Assembly (NCBI GenBank): GCA_003952965.2
Contig: CM025853.1
Location: 28,950,415 to 29,014,414, forward strand
Reading direction: 5' to 3'
Length of the DNA stretch: 64,000 nucleotides
Source: Morella rubra
Taxonomy: Eukaryota; Streptophyta; Magnoliopsida; Fagales; Myricaceae
Both the position numbers and the translations under genes were made by a program. This document shows, in pieces, positions 12,411 through 27,200 of this stretch. The notes beneath the pieces were generated by a model that saw only the letters and a list, made by a program, of their open reading frames with translations, had not been told where the DNA came from and searched no databases. Each line of letters begins with the position of its first letter. Position 1 is the stretch's first letter.

Positions 12411-12692
12411 ATGCCTGAATGTCCAGAGAAAGGTAAGAAGTATAAATCTCTCTCTCTCTCTCTCTCTCTGTGTAGAGAGCACAACATAAACCCTAGCTTT
12501 TTGATCTTTATACATCGGCAGCATGATTTTTTCCCTTTTCGTTTCTGTACTGTACTCATGGCTTTGTAACATGCATTGTGAGCCCAAAATCCCTTACCGT
12601 TGTCAATTATGGTCGCTCAGAATTTTGATATGCTCAATGCTACAATTTCTGTTTGCTTCTTGTTTCTACTAGAGAGAGATTTGATGAGATAG
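12411..12692 (+). promoter_or_regulatory. Upstream ORF overlapping the LBD15 start
   Basis: An ATG at 12411 sits 8 bases before the inferred main ATG (12419) in another frame. In the spliced transcript it encodes 13 codons (MPECPEKERDLMR) and stops at 12690-12692 in exon 2, overlapping the main ORF. It has A at -3 (12408), whereas the main ATG has T at -3, so scanning ribosomes may favour the uORF. No translation data are available here. Confidence 0.5.
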
Positions 12693-13427
12693 GCAAAAGG
12701 ATCAAGAGAGAATCTGATGCTTCTTCTCACATGGGAAGAAGACACATGTTAGGTCCTCCCGGAACCCTAAACACCATTACGCCATGCGCTGCTTGTAAGC
12801 TCTTGAGACGAAGGTGTGCCCAAGAATGCCCTTTTTCTCCGTACTTCTCTCCCCATGAACCCCAGAAGTTCGCTTCAGTTCACAAAGTCTTTGGCGCCAG
12901 CAACGTCTCAAAGATGCTGATGGTGAGAATTCTGATTCCTGATAACCATCCAAAATAAAATCATGTAAGTACTAGTTCTTGTTTTGATTAAAATTAACAA
13001 TTTCTTGATTAATGGTTCAATTCAGGAGGTACCGGAGAGTCAGAGGGCCGACGCTGCAAATAGTCTTGTTTACGAGGCCAACGTGAGACTAAGAGACCCG
13101 GTCTATGGGTGTATGGGTGCCATCTCGACTTTGCAACAGCAAGTTCAATCTTTGCAAGCTGAACTCAATGCAGTAAGGGCTGAGATACTTAAGTATAAAT
13201 ATAGAGAAGCTAATATCGTGCCCAGTTCCCATCATGTGGCTTTGCTCACTTCGTCTGGGGCTGTTTCGGTTGCTGCACCCCCACCAACTCCGCCACCCCC
13301 AACACCACCACCGCCACCCCCTCCTCCCCCTCCTACTTCCTCCTCTTCTTCTATGTACACCCAGGCAACCAGTGCTGCCGACTATAGCACCATTTCAACT
13401 GATAATATTGTCTCCTATTTTGGTTAA
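12419..13427 (+). CDS. LBD15: LOB-domain transcription factor, LBD15-like
   Basis: Three exons: 12419-12432, 12673-12922 and 13026-13427, giving 221 residues. The 14-base first exon (ATG TCC AGA GAA AG) joins exon 2 to give MSRERERFDEIGKRIKRE, the N-terminus typical of LBD15. The LOB domain is complete: the zinc-finger-like C-x2-C-x6-C-x3-C (CAACKLLRRRCAQEC), the GAS block (FASVHKVFGASNVSKML) and a leucine-zipper-like coil (STLQQQVQSLQAELNAV). The intron after KMLM is the conserved LBD intron position. The C-terminus is a Pro run followed by Ser. LBD15 is a plant-specific nuclear DNA-binding protein linked to meristem and secondary-wall/vascular regulation in the family literature. Its neighbours match Arabidopsis At2g40470. 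Start chosen by family match. Confidence 0.92.
12448..12469. repeat. (CT)n microsatellite in LBD15 intron 1
   Basis: An uninterrupted CT run just downstream of the exon 1 donor. Confidence 0.85.
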
Positions 13428-15789
13428 TTTTCTAGACGGGAAAGAATCATATTTTTTCTTCTCTTCATTATGAATGAAATTACTTGAATAAAAGGAGTAA
13501 GAATTTTAGTATTGGATGCTTCTCGGCCGTTTCCTTGCTTAATTTATTACTGCCCTAATCCACGATTTAAATCCAACCAGGTCCATAGGTAATGTTGGTT
13601 TGTGTTTCTTTTACTGTTCTAATTTTATGAATTGAAAGGTTTAGAAAAGCCAAGGCAAATCATGTATGTTCGTTGCAAAAATGGATTGGGAAATAATCTC
13701 TGGGCTGGATGAAGACCTACTTACGTTGCTCTGGTGAGTTCTCTAGTGTGTGCTGGGAATAGATTAAGCGGTAGATCACTGCTTATATATGCAGGATTCG
13801 TGATCAGGGTATTATATTGATTGTTTGCACATGTTAGTGATCCGTGCCATTGAAGGATCTGAGTTGTTGTTTGAAGTTGGGGGCGACAGAAGATATGGCT
13901 AGCTCTGGTGCTCCCACTGTAGGTTAGAACCTCGACGATTAATCTGCAGGTTACATATTTGAAAATTTTGCAACAATGTGCCATTTGTTCCACTTAATTT
14001 CAAGCCACCCCTTTTTAAGCTGGGATTGTTAAACAATTAGAGTTCAAGTTTAATTTGCTGGCAGAAACATTAATAAAACTCTGCTAATTAAGTATTGTTA
14101 ATCTCACACAATTAATGTTGTTAATTATTTATTGCTAATTTTCCCTGGGCGCTGGTCCTCATTGATCATTCGCTTGTGCCAACAATAATAGAATAGTTCG
14201 AGAGATTAGCTTTTTCATCAGATCATGCTGGCAGGGAGTCGATCGCTAAGTGATAATATTAATTAAGATTATTGAAGCTGGAAGCCCAAACAGCCTGATA
14301 GTATATCAATCTGATTAGAAGACATCGCTTCATTAATCAGAAGCGGGTGCTGCGGCCATTCATTAGTTCATTGGCATGAAAAAATGACTTAGTTCGAAAT
14401 ATATAAGCAATTTGATGTTAAAAATAATTAATTTAATTAGTACGTAATACTATTTTATACCTTTAGTAGTGAAATTTACTGAAGTTTCGTATATAGTTGG
14501 GAACTCTTATGGGAATATCCCACACCTTTCAACTCATCAGATTCTCCTCAGCTAATTTTAATTGATCAAGTTATCTGACTTTTGTGTTAATTGCACACTT
14601 AAACGTTGGCAAGATTTCATAATTTTCCTCAATATATATATGGCGCTGATTAGAGCTAGCTAGCTGCTTCCATAACGTGACGGGCATTATCATGAAATAT
14701 AGGCAGTATAAAGAATATATCTTCAGCCTACTTATTGAATGTACAACACATGATATATATATTGATGTCGATGTATGTATTTGTTCGGTGGTCAATGGTC
14801 TAGCCAGCTACATTATTTTCTCAATATTGTTGGGTTTCCTTGGCGTGTAGATTTCAACCGGAGTGGGAAGGAGGAAAGAGGAAACCTGGATAATATTATA
14901 TATAAGCAAGAAAGCCGTGGGGAATTTCATTTCTTTCACTACGTCTCATCTTCTCTTTTCTCTACCTTTTTTTTCTTTTTTTCATTTTTCAAATAAATCG
15001 GCCTTTCTCTATCATTCGACTATCTAGAAACCATAGATGTGATAGCATTTGGTCTCGGGTCATGATTGCTTAAGCGAGTGGCATCTTTCCTTGTCCATGT
15101 ACATTAACCCTTCGTTTTCCTCGTTAAAAATCGCTGACAGATAAATTTTTAATCTTCCTTCTCTTTGTTCTGATCAAAAGACTATATGTTTTGTCTTGCT
15201 TTCTGCAAAATGGGATCACCGGGTCGATCGAGAACTGCTCTAAACTTAACGATTTAAGTCCGCGATTAACGAATGCGTGCAAATCATGTTAATTAGTTAA
15301 TTTGTATGGCTGAAGGACCAGGTTGACTAATTAATTATGCCGAAGTGAGGACGTGCAGTACTATTTGTTTATATCACCAGCACACAGGCTTCATTTATTT
15401 CGAGCCTCGAACTTGTCGTTGCATGTGAAGGGAGGATTTCCAAGGTCTTATAATCTATGATTCTATTCACCAAGCATGCATGTTTGGACTCAACACCTTG
15501 CAAACATCCAAGTTTACAAGCAACAATATTAATCAAAACGAGAAGGAAAAAGGAAGAAAAAAAAGCTCCTTGAAAACATCTTTCACGCATCATGAATTTA
15601 ATTCTAAACAGAGATCGAGCTGAAGGGGCCAGGATCTGCGAAAACAAACAAAACTGAACGCAAATAAAAGTGTAAAAGAGAGGACGAAGGAAGAAAATCC
15701 AGGCCTACTGCCTAGGGAGGAAAATTGAATTTCAATAATCCGTCCTGATCGAACACCTTTTTCCCCCTTCTTGAAGCTGTCGGCGCGCA

Positions 15790-15945
15790 GAATCAGCAGC
15801 TATTTTCACCGAAAACAGACCGATGAGTAATTGGATGTGTCAGTAAGAATTGATTAACTACCAGCTGGAATCAGCAGCTATTTTCACCGAAAACAGACCG
15901 ATGAGTAACTGGATGTGTCAGAAAGAATTGATTAATTACCAGTTG
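15790..15945. repeat. 78 bp tandem duplication, two copies
   Basis: Two adjacent units of about 78 bp, beginning GAATCAGCAGCTATTTTCAC at 15790 and again at 15868. They differ at only a few positions. Confidence 0.9.
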
Positions 15946-16952
15946 GTACTCTTAAGTAGAGGTGCTACGGACATGAACCATATGCATAGAGATCAAGTGG
16001 ATGGAGAAAAATGGAATTAACAGCAGATCAAGTGCAACTTTATGAGTCACTTCTCATATTTGAACAAACTAATTAATCACGACATAATCTGACAATGGAC
16101 CTTCATTTTTCTCTTCCTTACAGTGTTTCCAAAATAATTAAGGACTACAAATTAACCGCCATTTTTTTTCTCGCCCCATACTTTATAACAATGAATTCAA
16201 AAAGTCAAACATAACAGAGATTAAATGCATCTAGGTGATCAGGTCACAGTTAATTTAATCCTAGCTAGAAAGAAGGGCTCCAGCTTAATTATAAATTTGT
16301 TTAGCCTTTTAAGTTAGAACTCAAACCCACTTGACTAATGTCTAAGCATCTCTCTCTCTCTCTCTCTCGCGCACATGTTTGCCCTCGAAACTCGATGGAA
16401 GAGAGAAACTGGTTGTAACTGTCAAGGAATATTTCGTGGAAATGTTTAGGATTATTCTAATACGACGAAAATCACGATATATCACTCTTGGCAATTTATA
16501 ACGGGCAGCTCAATACGTTATAATTTTAAAAGGCACTGACAATTAGAGAACCACAAACACATGACAATGCAAATTAGTTGAAGAAGATATTAAAATTACA
16601 CACAGCATGGCATTAATTATGGGTTGACAAGTTGGATCTGGTAGACTAAAGATGCCAGCCGTGGGATTAAAAAACTTGTTCACAGCTTTCATGCAGCAAT
16701 AAATTTAGGTTTTGGGTATTTTATAACTTGAAATCCACTCTCTTTCTCGACCAAACGTATTTATGAAAGATTCTCGAAGGGTGTGTTTCATTGAAGATCA
16801 TCGGTGTACGACATAAAGTTGATCACACACGAACCTCCTTTTCAAAGATAAGTAGTAATAAGTTCCGAAAGATAGGTATATATATATATATTCAGCTTTT
16901 GGGAAACTCTAATATATATTTAATACCGTTTATAGTAACAATCGATATACAA

Positions 16953-17144
16953 ATGCTGCCCTAATCAATTAAATTCAGATCCAACAACTTAGGTAAAAGT
17001 CAATTACAACTTAGCTCGGCTTGTACCATGGTCAACATGTACAGATCGATGCTGCCCTAATCAATTAAATTCAGATCCAACAACTTAGGTAAAAGTCAAT
17101 TACAACTTAGCTCGGCTTGTACCATGGTCAACATGTACAGATCG
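16953..17144. repeat. 96 bp perfect tandem duplication
   Basis: The unit starts ATGCTGCCCTAATCAATTAA at 16953 and repeats at 17049. By eye the two 96 bp copies are identical, implying a recent duplication or an assembly artefact. Confidence 0.92.
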
Positions 17145-17872
17145 TGAACCAGGCGCAGATGTGGTCGTACAAGTCAACCTAAGAAAAACAAGAACCCTCC
17201 TGGAACAGTCTTGATTTGAATCCATTAATCAACCTTGTGAACTAGTCCGACGTTCCATCTGATCGTATTTATACTGTACATGGAGCCAGATATTTCATAA
17301 TCAAGTGTGTCTGAGAAGGTGTTACTTGATACATGAAAAAGGACAAATGTAATAAGAAAACACGCTAGTTTCTCTCTCCCTCTGATTTTGTAACAGATTG
17401 GACGGAATCACACGGGCAAAACCCCTTCAGTACTCCCGTGGATGAAGTTTTTGATTGGGCTGCAAATTTTGAAGTTCTGGAATGTGGAACACTGACATGG
17501 TTAGCACAGCCAACTGGGTCGCTTAAAAGACTTCGTAAGAGGATCTTAGCTCAGTCTCCTGATGAGACCAGGCGAAAGTTATTGGGCTCCGTATGTAGCA
17601 AAGGATCGGTTCGAGCCACGAGATATTTGATTGGACCAAGTTTAGTTGAGTTCAAGGCCATTCATGGCCGAAAGTTTGGGCTTAATAATCGGTTCGAGAC
17701 ACACCGGCTCAGCCGCATTGGAGTAAAGTTTATGAACAGCGTTGATTGTTCATAAACTGGGGTCAAAGCCTCACTGCCGAGGGACCCGAGCCCAATAGCC
17801 CACAGGCAAATGTGCTGATTGTCAGATAGGGCCGGAAGGCGCAAAGGCATCGGAGACAATAATGTAATTGTA

Positions 17873-18079
17873 CATGGTGTTAACTGGTTAAAATTTTATG
17901 ACCGTTACAAAAATTTCTCTCTCTTGAGTTTATCACTAAATTTTTTCACTTTTTTATTAATTTTTTTTTACTTTTTCATCAATTTTTTCACTCTCTTCTT
18001 ACTTTTTGTTTGCCGACTCTAATATTCAAAATTTTAACTACTCAAAATTTTTGATAAAACGTTGTTTTCAAATGCCATG
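17873..18079. mobile_element. AT-rich MITE-like element
   Basis: The right arm, read on the minus strand, is CATGGCATTTGAAAACAACG; the left arm is CATGGTGTTAACTGGTTAAA. The interior is T-rich with CTTTTTCATCAATTTTTTCAC, shared with the block near 8225-8405. The ends are approximate. Confidence 0.45.
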
Positions 18080-18420
18080 TCAAAGTGCAGAAATACGATC
18101 ACTACGGACCGGGACATCGAGTCCTATTTTGTTTTATTTTTGTCATGTTCTTTGTCATTCTACTTCCGTTCTTCTTTAAAAATCTGAATTACTATTATTT
18201 CAATTTATATCCTAATTGTTTTATTTTACTTTTCTTCTAAAATGCACCCTCCTGCAGGTAGTGGAGAGCATGTAAATGAGTAACAACGTTCGAAGACGAC
18301 GGACAGTGAAATCTATAAGAGTATGGAACCAATAGGGCGACAAATTAAAGAAATTATGAAGGAAAAGTCACGAACCTCCTTTTTCAACCCCACTTGATCA
18401 TATAGCGCACTCAATTATAT

Positions 18421-18613
18421 GGGTGTTTGTAAAATTTTTGGGAAGATTAAAATTTTAGGGTATTGAATTTGGTGAAAAAGTAAAAAGAGAAATAATTTTT
18501 AATATTTATTATAAAAAAAGTAATGATTGGATGCGAAGAAAGAGATTATATTATAATTTTTTATGATGTTAAAATTTTAAAAAATGTAAAATTTTTGTTT
18601 ACAAACGCCACCC
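18421..18613. mobile_element. AT-rich MITE with GGGTG...TTTG ends
   Basis: The left end is GGGTGTTTGTAAAATTTTTG. The right end, read on the minus strand, is GGGTGGCGTTTGTAAACAAA. TAT borders both sides. It is about 193 bp long, has no ORF, and its interior resembles the copy in the WEB intron. Confidence 0.55.
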
Positions 18614-18618
18614 TATGA

Positions 18619-18796
18619 GGGTGTTTGTTTGCCAAAATTTTGGAGAATATTCTTGAAATTTTGGGAATCTTTACTTTATTGAGATTTATTGGGGTTTGTG
18701 AAAGTGAAGTGTGTATGTGTAAAAGTTAAAAATTTTGGAGTGTGTTTGTTTTGTTGGAAATTTTAAGACCCCAAAATATTGGGAAAACAAACACCC
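18619..18796. mobile_element. Second adjacent AT-rich MITE
   Basis: The left arm is GGGTGTTTGTTTGCCAAAAT. The right arm, on the minus strand, is GGGTGTTTGTTTTCCCAATA. A possible short CCTAT repeat flanks it. About 178 bp, six bases from the preceding element. Confidence 0.55.
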
Positions 18797-18983
18797 CCTA
18801 TATATCACTGACACGGTCAATGCCATGGTGCGTTCTACACAATATCCCAATATATATATATATTTTAAAATCTTAAAGCAGAACTTGTAATTATTAAGTA
18901 GCAAGATTACAATCACATATTCTAAAGCTCAAAACGAAACGGCTAAGTACGTAGCTTCTTCTCAATCCAACGCTACGTAATTT

Positions 18984-20939
<1,956 letters not shown>

Positions 20940-23164
20940 TGATGGATAGCAGAAGTGTGATCACTTGATGAATTTTGCGTGTCTACTGCGAACAGGATGT
21001 AACCAAGTAGGATTTTATAACGACCTTCTCAAGGTGATGAGGGGTCGGCAGGTCACCTAACACGTAGAATCTTAATGCATGGGGTTTCTACGTGTGGAAT
21101 TGTCAAAAAGAAGAAGAAAATGGATGATAGGTCAAAGTTTCAAAGATAGAGATCGATAACTGAGCAATGAGAACGCGTTTCTGTGCTTTTGGAAAAGTGT
21201 TACAAAGACTTGTGACCTGGGGATGGGGGAGTGTTTATTGCTTGCAAAAGTAATTGTCAAAGCTGATGATTAGGTCCCACTCGAAGACGTGAATGTTATC
21301 TAATATGATCCTGACGGCCAAAGATGCATAGCATTGATCTGGAAAATGTAAAACATGACTTTTCACCTGATCACAAAAAACAGAGACAAGATGTGAGACC
21401 TTTAGCACCCTTGGTTCCGTAATTGTTCAAGTACTGAAGGATGTGGGTAATTTTATGTGTAGTGGGCACCTTGTGAGCTTCGAAAATCCAAACGTTTGAC
21501 ACGTGTTTGCTTTGATGTGCGCTTTACATTTGTTTACAAGGTTCCTAGCGACACTCAGATAGAGTTAGCTCCTGGAGAGAGAGATAGAGAACCAATCATA
21601 TCTTATTATTTCCCCCTCCCTAGCTAGTGAGAAGAAGGAATGGCCCAATAGGGAAACGATCTTAAATTCAAACGGTACCAATGAGGTATGTGGATATTGA
21701 TCAGTAGCATCATTTATATTTTAGAAGGGTTCTACATAACAGAAGAACAAATGATAACGACACTAATTACATCGACATCAACGTTTCACCACATTTATAA
21801 TTAAGCAAGAGATTAAATGGTTTTAGGCACGCCACGTTTCTGAATGTATCTCTGAGCAGAGAGATCGAGAGAGAGAGAGAGGAGGCATTAGATCACCACC
21901 GATGGAGAAAATTAAACCTTAAGTTGCCGATGCTCGAAGCAACAAGACGGCCTCTAGGCCAGTGGTGACAAGTCAAATCAGTTAGATGATTCATTTCCAA
22001 ATGATTTCTGTACGCCACACACAAAGCACTACTGATGTTCGAGATTTAATCTTTCAGAAGAAGAGAAAACGAAAAAAAGAAAAGAAAAAGAGAACTGAAG
22101 ACAGTGACGGGTAATAATAGCATTCAGCGACTTTTGTAGGTAATTAGCCTCGGCCGCCTCCGGCCCCCCCATCACGTTGTTTACGCTGCAAGTCAATTAA
22201 AGTTGTTGATCAGTAACAAATCTTCTAGAGCTATATTGTCGTGGAATCAGCAGCTGTTTTGTCGTCATGGCCTTTCTTCATGCATATTCCTCCATAGCAC
22301 TTGTAACTTCTGAGAGATCGAAGAGAATAGCTTGCATATTGGATAATGCTACGAAGAAGCTAATTTTCTTGGACAGTTACCAGCAAAGATTTGGTATTGT
22401 ACTTGCGGATGGGGATCTTTGATCGTCACCACTGAGGTCAGTGAAGTACTTGGTAAAACAAGGTGATTAGGTAAATAAAAGAAATAGCTTAGTCAAATTT
22501 CTTCTTTTTCCTTGTCCTTGACTACCCAACATAGAGTTGAACTTGCCACAGTCCAATGCACCATATTGCCAAATTAGGAGATTGAGTGGGCTGAACATGG
22601 CGACCATAAAAGCACGCGATCGAGGGTTTCCTGTATGGAACAGGCCGGCTGCCACACTTTTCCACAACATCTAATCACGCCAAACCCGTCTTTTTATAAG
22701 AAAATTGTGTACCTTTTTGAATACTTAAACCCAATCGGTAAGTATTCAAAGAACTAATCTTATCTTTAATTAGAAACATGCATCATGCATGCTGTCTCTT
22801 TAATTTTGACTTGATCTACCGTGTCCGTGTTCAAGAGTTTCAAAGTTCCACCAGACAAAAACCCATATCCATTTATTGCATTGCGTCTCAATTAAGCGTA
22901 CGTACGTTTCTAGTTTGAAATTCAAGAGGAAATATAATTGGGCAATCAAGTTAAGCGAAACCCCAGGCACTTGCAGTTCAGATAGCCCCATTAGCCCCGC
23001 GTCTTGAAGGTTGTTCATACTTTTTTTCTTCTAAAGACAATGAAATATCCAAGAAATCTTCAGAGCTTCTAGTTGTGATAATCTTTATCTACGGTAATAA
23101 ATATGTGAATCTAAAAGGCAATAATATAATTATAGTACGCTTAAAAAATAAGTACTATAATTAA

Positions 23165-23201
<37 letters not shown>

Positions 23202-24227
23202 ATTTATAATATATCACGGAAAAGTCAGATAAATCGGCTGACGTATCTTTTGGCAGGTAAGCTACTTCAGAAACTTCTAATTGTGTGGAGGATATTAATT
23301 TTCATATCATGTTCATGGTGTGAATCTACTGAACTTTCGAGACGGAAAATAAAATTAATTGAAGAGTTTGAAAAAAAAATAACTTCGCCATCACAAAAGT
23401 ACCAACTCGATCTCCAGATTGTCCCCCAAGTTATAGAGTGATTGACGTTGGTCCTTGGCAGATAACGGTTAAACCCCCAAGGTCTTACATACCAAATTTT
23501 CAAACATAATCAATAATAAATTAAATCGACTACAAAAAAAAATATAATAAATTAAATCCGATCATCCACCGTATGTGTGTATATATATGTATCACCAATC
23601 GTTCGTTTCTCAACTACTCAATTACATGGGCGCCTAGGAAAAAAGGGACCCGGGGGGTCAGTGCATCATCGTCTCCAGCCCATCGTCAGTATTCTTGAGC
23701 CTTTTTTAGTGCGTTGTCTTGGCCCAATCCTCCAAAACCTTTTTCTTGGGCCCGCTTTCCTGTCGAGCTTTTCTCGGCCCTAATTGAAGGCCTCGAAAGT
23801 CGAAAGCATTATTGCTAGGTGCACTTTACATTCCAGATCTAATTTTCCCTATTTACTTGCCAAGAAAAGAAAAAAGAGGAACATAGGCTACATAATGCCA
23901 ATTTCTTCTTTTTTGGATAACTTACAGAATTCCAATTTCGCTCATCATAGAAACAACGCGCGCTTCGTTAATTTGACGATTTCGGATAATTGAAATCTTA
24001 TTCGTTTGCTAGTACAATATATATGGACCAAGAAACGACAAGTTGAAAACCACACAAGTTGTTTATTTAGGGTCCTGCTATAGCAAATGGAATTACCCCA
24101 TGAAGTCTTGAACGAAAGAGTAATTACTGAAAAGGTTAAGGCCTAAGGGTTACATGCATATATCTAATAAGAGCACCACGCTCAAACGTCCTAGCTAATA
24201 TAAGCAGCTATTTATATATACCACCAT
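20940..24227. other. Intergenic region between peroxidase and NPF genes
   Basis: Peroxidase promoter on the left, NPF 3' flank on the right. It contains (TA)n at 23169-23197. Short ORFs have no recognisable domains, and I see no gene. Confidence 0.6.
21013..21019 (-). promoter_or_regulatory. TATA box of the peroxidase gene
   Basis: TATAAAA on the minus strand about 75 bp upstream of the ATG at 20939, which is good spacing. Confidence 0.55.
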
Positions 24228-27200
24228 TTATACTTGTAAACCCAGGGGAGAAGTGTCTAAGACTTTGCCCTCCATTTGTAGACCACCCTCCTTCGCTTCC
24301 GTGATTTCCTTCTTGTACACGTATTTTCCTGCTGTCCACAAAAAGACCCCTAAATTAAGGGTGGATATGACCAGGATGAACCCATAGAAGTAATCCAAGT
24401 GGCAGTCATTCAAATTATTGCCTATCCAACTCTTGCCCCTGTTCCTTCCTGTAATTTTATCCACCATTGTCACTATAAAGCTATTCAAGAAGTTGCCAAC
24501 ACCGATACCACTTGTGAAGAACGTTGTCCCAAGGCTTTGCATGTCTTCTGGAGACTGATCGTAGAAGAATTCTAGCAGTCCAATTGCATTGAACACATCA
24601 GCGATGCCTAATAGAACATATTGAGGCAGCAGCCAAAATATACTCATAGGGACAATTTCCTTAGGACCTACTATATCCTTCATCTTGATGACATGCATCC
24701 GCCGAACTTCCACAGCATAAGCGACTGCAACGGCTATAACTTGGATAAAAAATCCAATACCGAGCCTTTGAAGCAGTGTGATACCCCTGGGGTTTCCAGT
24801 TTTCTGACGCATAAATGGCACGAAGTAACGGTCATACAAAGGCACAGAAAGGAGCATGGATAGAGTCACGAAGCTCCCAAGTGAGGCAGCTGGAATCTGG
24901 AAGTTGGGGCTCAGGCTTCGGTCCAAGGTGGTACCTTGTTTGACGAAAAAAGTGTTGACTTGTGCCCAAATAGTACTAGGAATCAGTGTTACAAGCCATA
25001 TCATGATCATTCCCAAAACAAGCTTGGCTCCTTCTACCTGAGTCACTGTGCATGGGGGCCTTGAGGCATCTTTTATTGCAGCCTTGTCCAAGAATCTGGC
25101 CAACAATTGTAAATTGCCTTAGTCCACAATATTCCTCATTGCGTTAGACAGAATTCGTTGTTTACGGAATAGTAATTTATGCTTTTAAACGCTGTATGAA
25201 TAGTTGTGGAGGTACATATGCACTAGTGGACAGTAGTTTCTGTCGTGCAATTTGTTCGAACTCGAGACAGTGGTGGGGTATGCACTCCAGCGCTGCCATC
25301 GCATGCACGACGAGGCATCCTTTATCAGAAACAACTTGACAGAAGGATATATAGTGACCATTCATTAAAGAGCAGCGTGAACAGCAGAATTTTTGAAACT
25401 GATGGCCAGCAAAATCCTCGTAGATCAAGAACCGGCCATCTCTGTGGATTTCGTGGTTCTGCACATGCAATGGAAGGACCACCTGGCACCAAGGTTCTAA
25501 AGGACTTTGGTGGCCGTCATGTGGTCTTATTGACCACGTTTGTTGGATTCCATCTCACAATTATTTATGAGGTTGGTGAGCGCATTAATGTCTCTTTTTC
25601 TGTTGTTTTTTTGTGAGGTTGTAGAGAATCACGTTTATGCTTGGTCGTGAGAAACAATATTGGAGTGTATCTAGTAAGTATTAACGTTGTACGCCAAAGA
25701 CATCACGATCGCGAGACCGAGACCTCCTAGTAATTTATTCTATATTTTAGCAGCAAGTAAGAAAGTTCTATCCAACATGATAAAAAGAAGAAAAAGGAAG
25801 AACAAACTATGACAGAAGGGATGAGATCAGTTCACCTGAAACTGGGTGTGTGATGGACCTGCCTCTTGCTGCTACTAGTGTAATGCTGCAGCTCGAACTC
25901 ATAAAGTTGTGAGGGATTATTAGGTAGTTGAAGCTTCCTATTTTTGAAGGCACCAATAAGGACTTGAATCAAGTCCCTTGCGGGGCTTTTGGTCTTCCTA
26001 ACTTTGTGCCTGTAGATTGGGGTCCCTATATAGAAAATGAATAGGGATAGCAGAAGCCCAACTGTAGGGATACCATAGCCTAATCCCCATCCCAAATTCT
26101 CTTGAATATAGACGAGGCCGAGAGTGGCAAGCAAAGCACCTAAGAAAGAGCTGAACATCCACCAGTTGAAGAATGAAACCTTAAGTTTTTTCTCATGGGG
26201 GTTGAAATCATCAAACTGGTCTGCGCCAAAGGTGGATATGTTGGGCTTTGTTCCACCTGCCCCAATCGCTATAGTGTAGAGAGATAAGTAGAACAACAAA
26301 ATCTGTGAAGTAGAAGCCTTGTTGCAGACTCCATTTATACATGACGGCCTCAAGCTTTTGAGTGAAACTACCGTTGTCAGAAGCACCATCCCCTGTTCAG
26401 ATATTTAATTTAGTATGAGTTTCTTATTCATTAAGAAAAAAAAAATTCAACAACTGTGGAGCCGTTGTTCATTATGCGCGTACATGAAGTCATAGGGCTT
26501 TAAGTATCCTTCTACATATCATAGGAAATTGCTCTATAAGCATGGCAATCTTCTGCTATAATAAGCATGGAACTTTGTTGCTAATAGCAATTCGATCGAC
26601 GACAGTCGGTGCTTCTGCTGATGAGACAAAAATTTAGGTTCCTATCAATTCTCCATCTATTCATTAATCATTTGAACAGATGAATTTCTCTACATTTAAT
26701 GCAAATTGGGGTATAAGTACCCCTCCGTGGACCTATCATGTATGCTAAAGTTTCTGGAGTACATAGTTGTATCCACAGAAGTTAAAAAAAAAAACAGTCA
26801 AACTTGGTTTTATGGTCACAATTAGGAGCTAAAATAAACAAACTTGGTGGCCGAGTAGGTAATCTACAATATGGTCCAAACATGTGTCGCGTTTTGCTTG
26901 GAACATAAAGATATATAGTGAAGATAGTGCTAATCATGCGAAATGATTCAGCTTAGAAATATGGCATGCAAAAGTTCTTAGTTGGATTTGTCTAATATAT
27001 GTATACTTGGTAAACATTCTGAGTGGATAAATCATAATTATGTACCATCACGTATATGAGCGACGACACAGTGAAAGTCCAGAAGCGACCCGTGTAAGAA
27101 TCTGCTATGTAAGCACCCAGAATTGGTGTGATCCACACTGATCCAGACCAGTTATTCACATTCGTTACTGATGAAACTGTGTCTTGATGAAGCTGGGTTG

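Larger units (their letters stand above)
7983..12418. other. Long intergenic region upstream of the LBD15-like gene
   Basis: No ORF here has a recognisable domain. It holds a MITE-like block near 8225-8405, (TA)n near 9799, (GA)n at 10294-10319 and poly-A/T runs. The right part should contain the LBD15 promoter and 5' UTR, but I see no decisive TATA box. Confidence 0.6.
13428..17872. other. Intergenic region downstream of LBD15
   Basis: It starts with the LBD15 3' flank. It holds two separate tandem duplications (listed) and a CT run near 16350. One ORF at 17438-17755 (about 105 codons, containing DEVFDWAANFEVLEC) has no recognisable family and I do not call it a gene. Confidence 0.55.

Noticed and set aside
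12249..12569. 106-codon ORF across the LBD15 leader
   Set aside because: It runs through the 5' UTR, exon 1 and the CT repeat of intron 1 in a frame unrelated to the LOB domain.
14220..14234. AGATCATGCTGGCAG, complementary to 15 bases of miR167
   Set aside because: It pairs only with bases 6-20 of the miRNA and not with its 5' end, and I find no matching arm upstream or downstream for a MIR167 hairpin. Probably chance.
17438..17755. 105-codon plus-strand ORF (DEVFDWAANFEVLEC...)
   Set aside because: No recognisable family, no intron context and no neighbouring exons. Length is compatible with chance.
25177..25616. ORFs of 101 and 123 codons on both strands
   Set aside because: They lie wholly inside the 25096-25835 intron of the NPF5.1-like gene, whose flanking exons join in phase.
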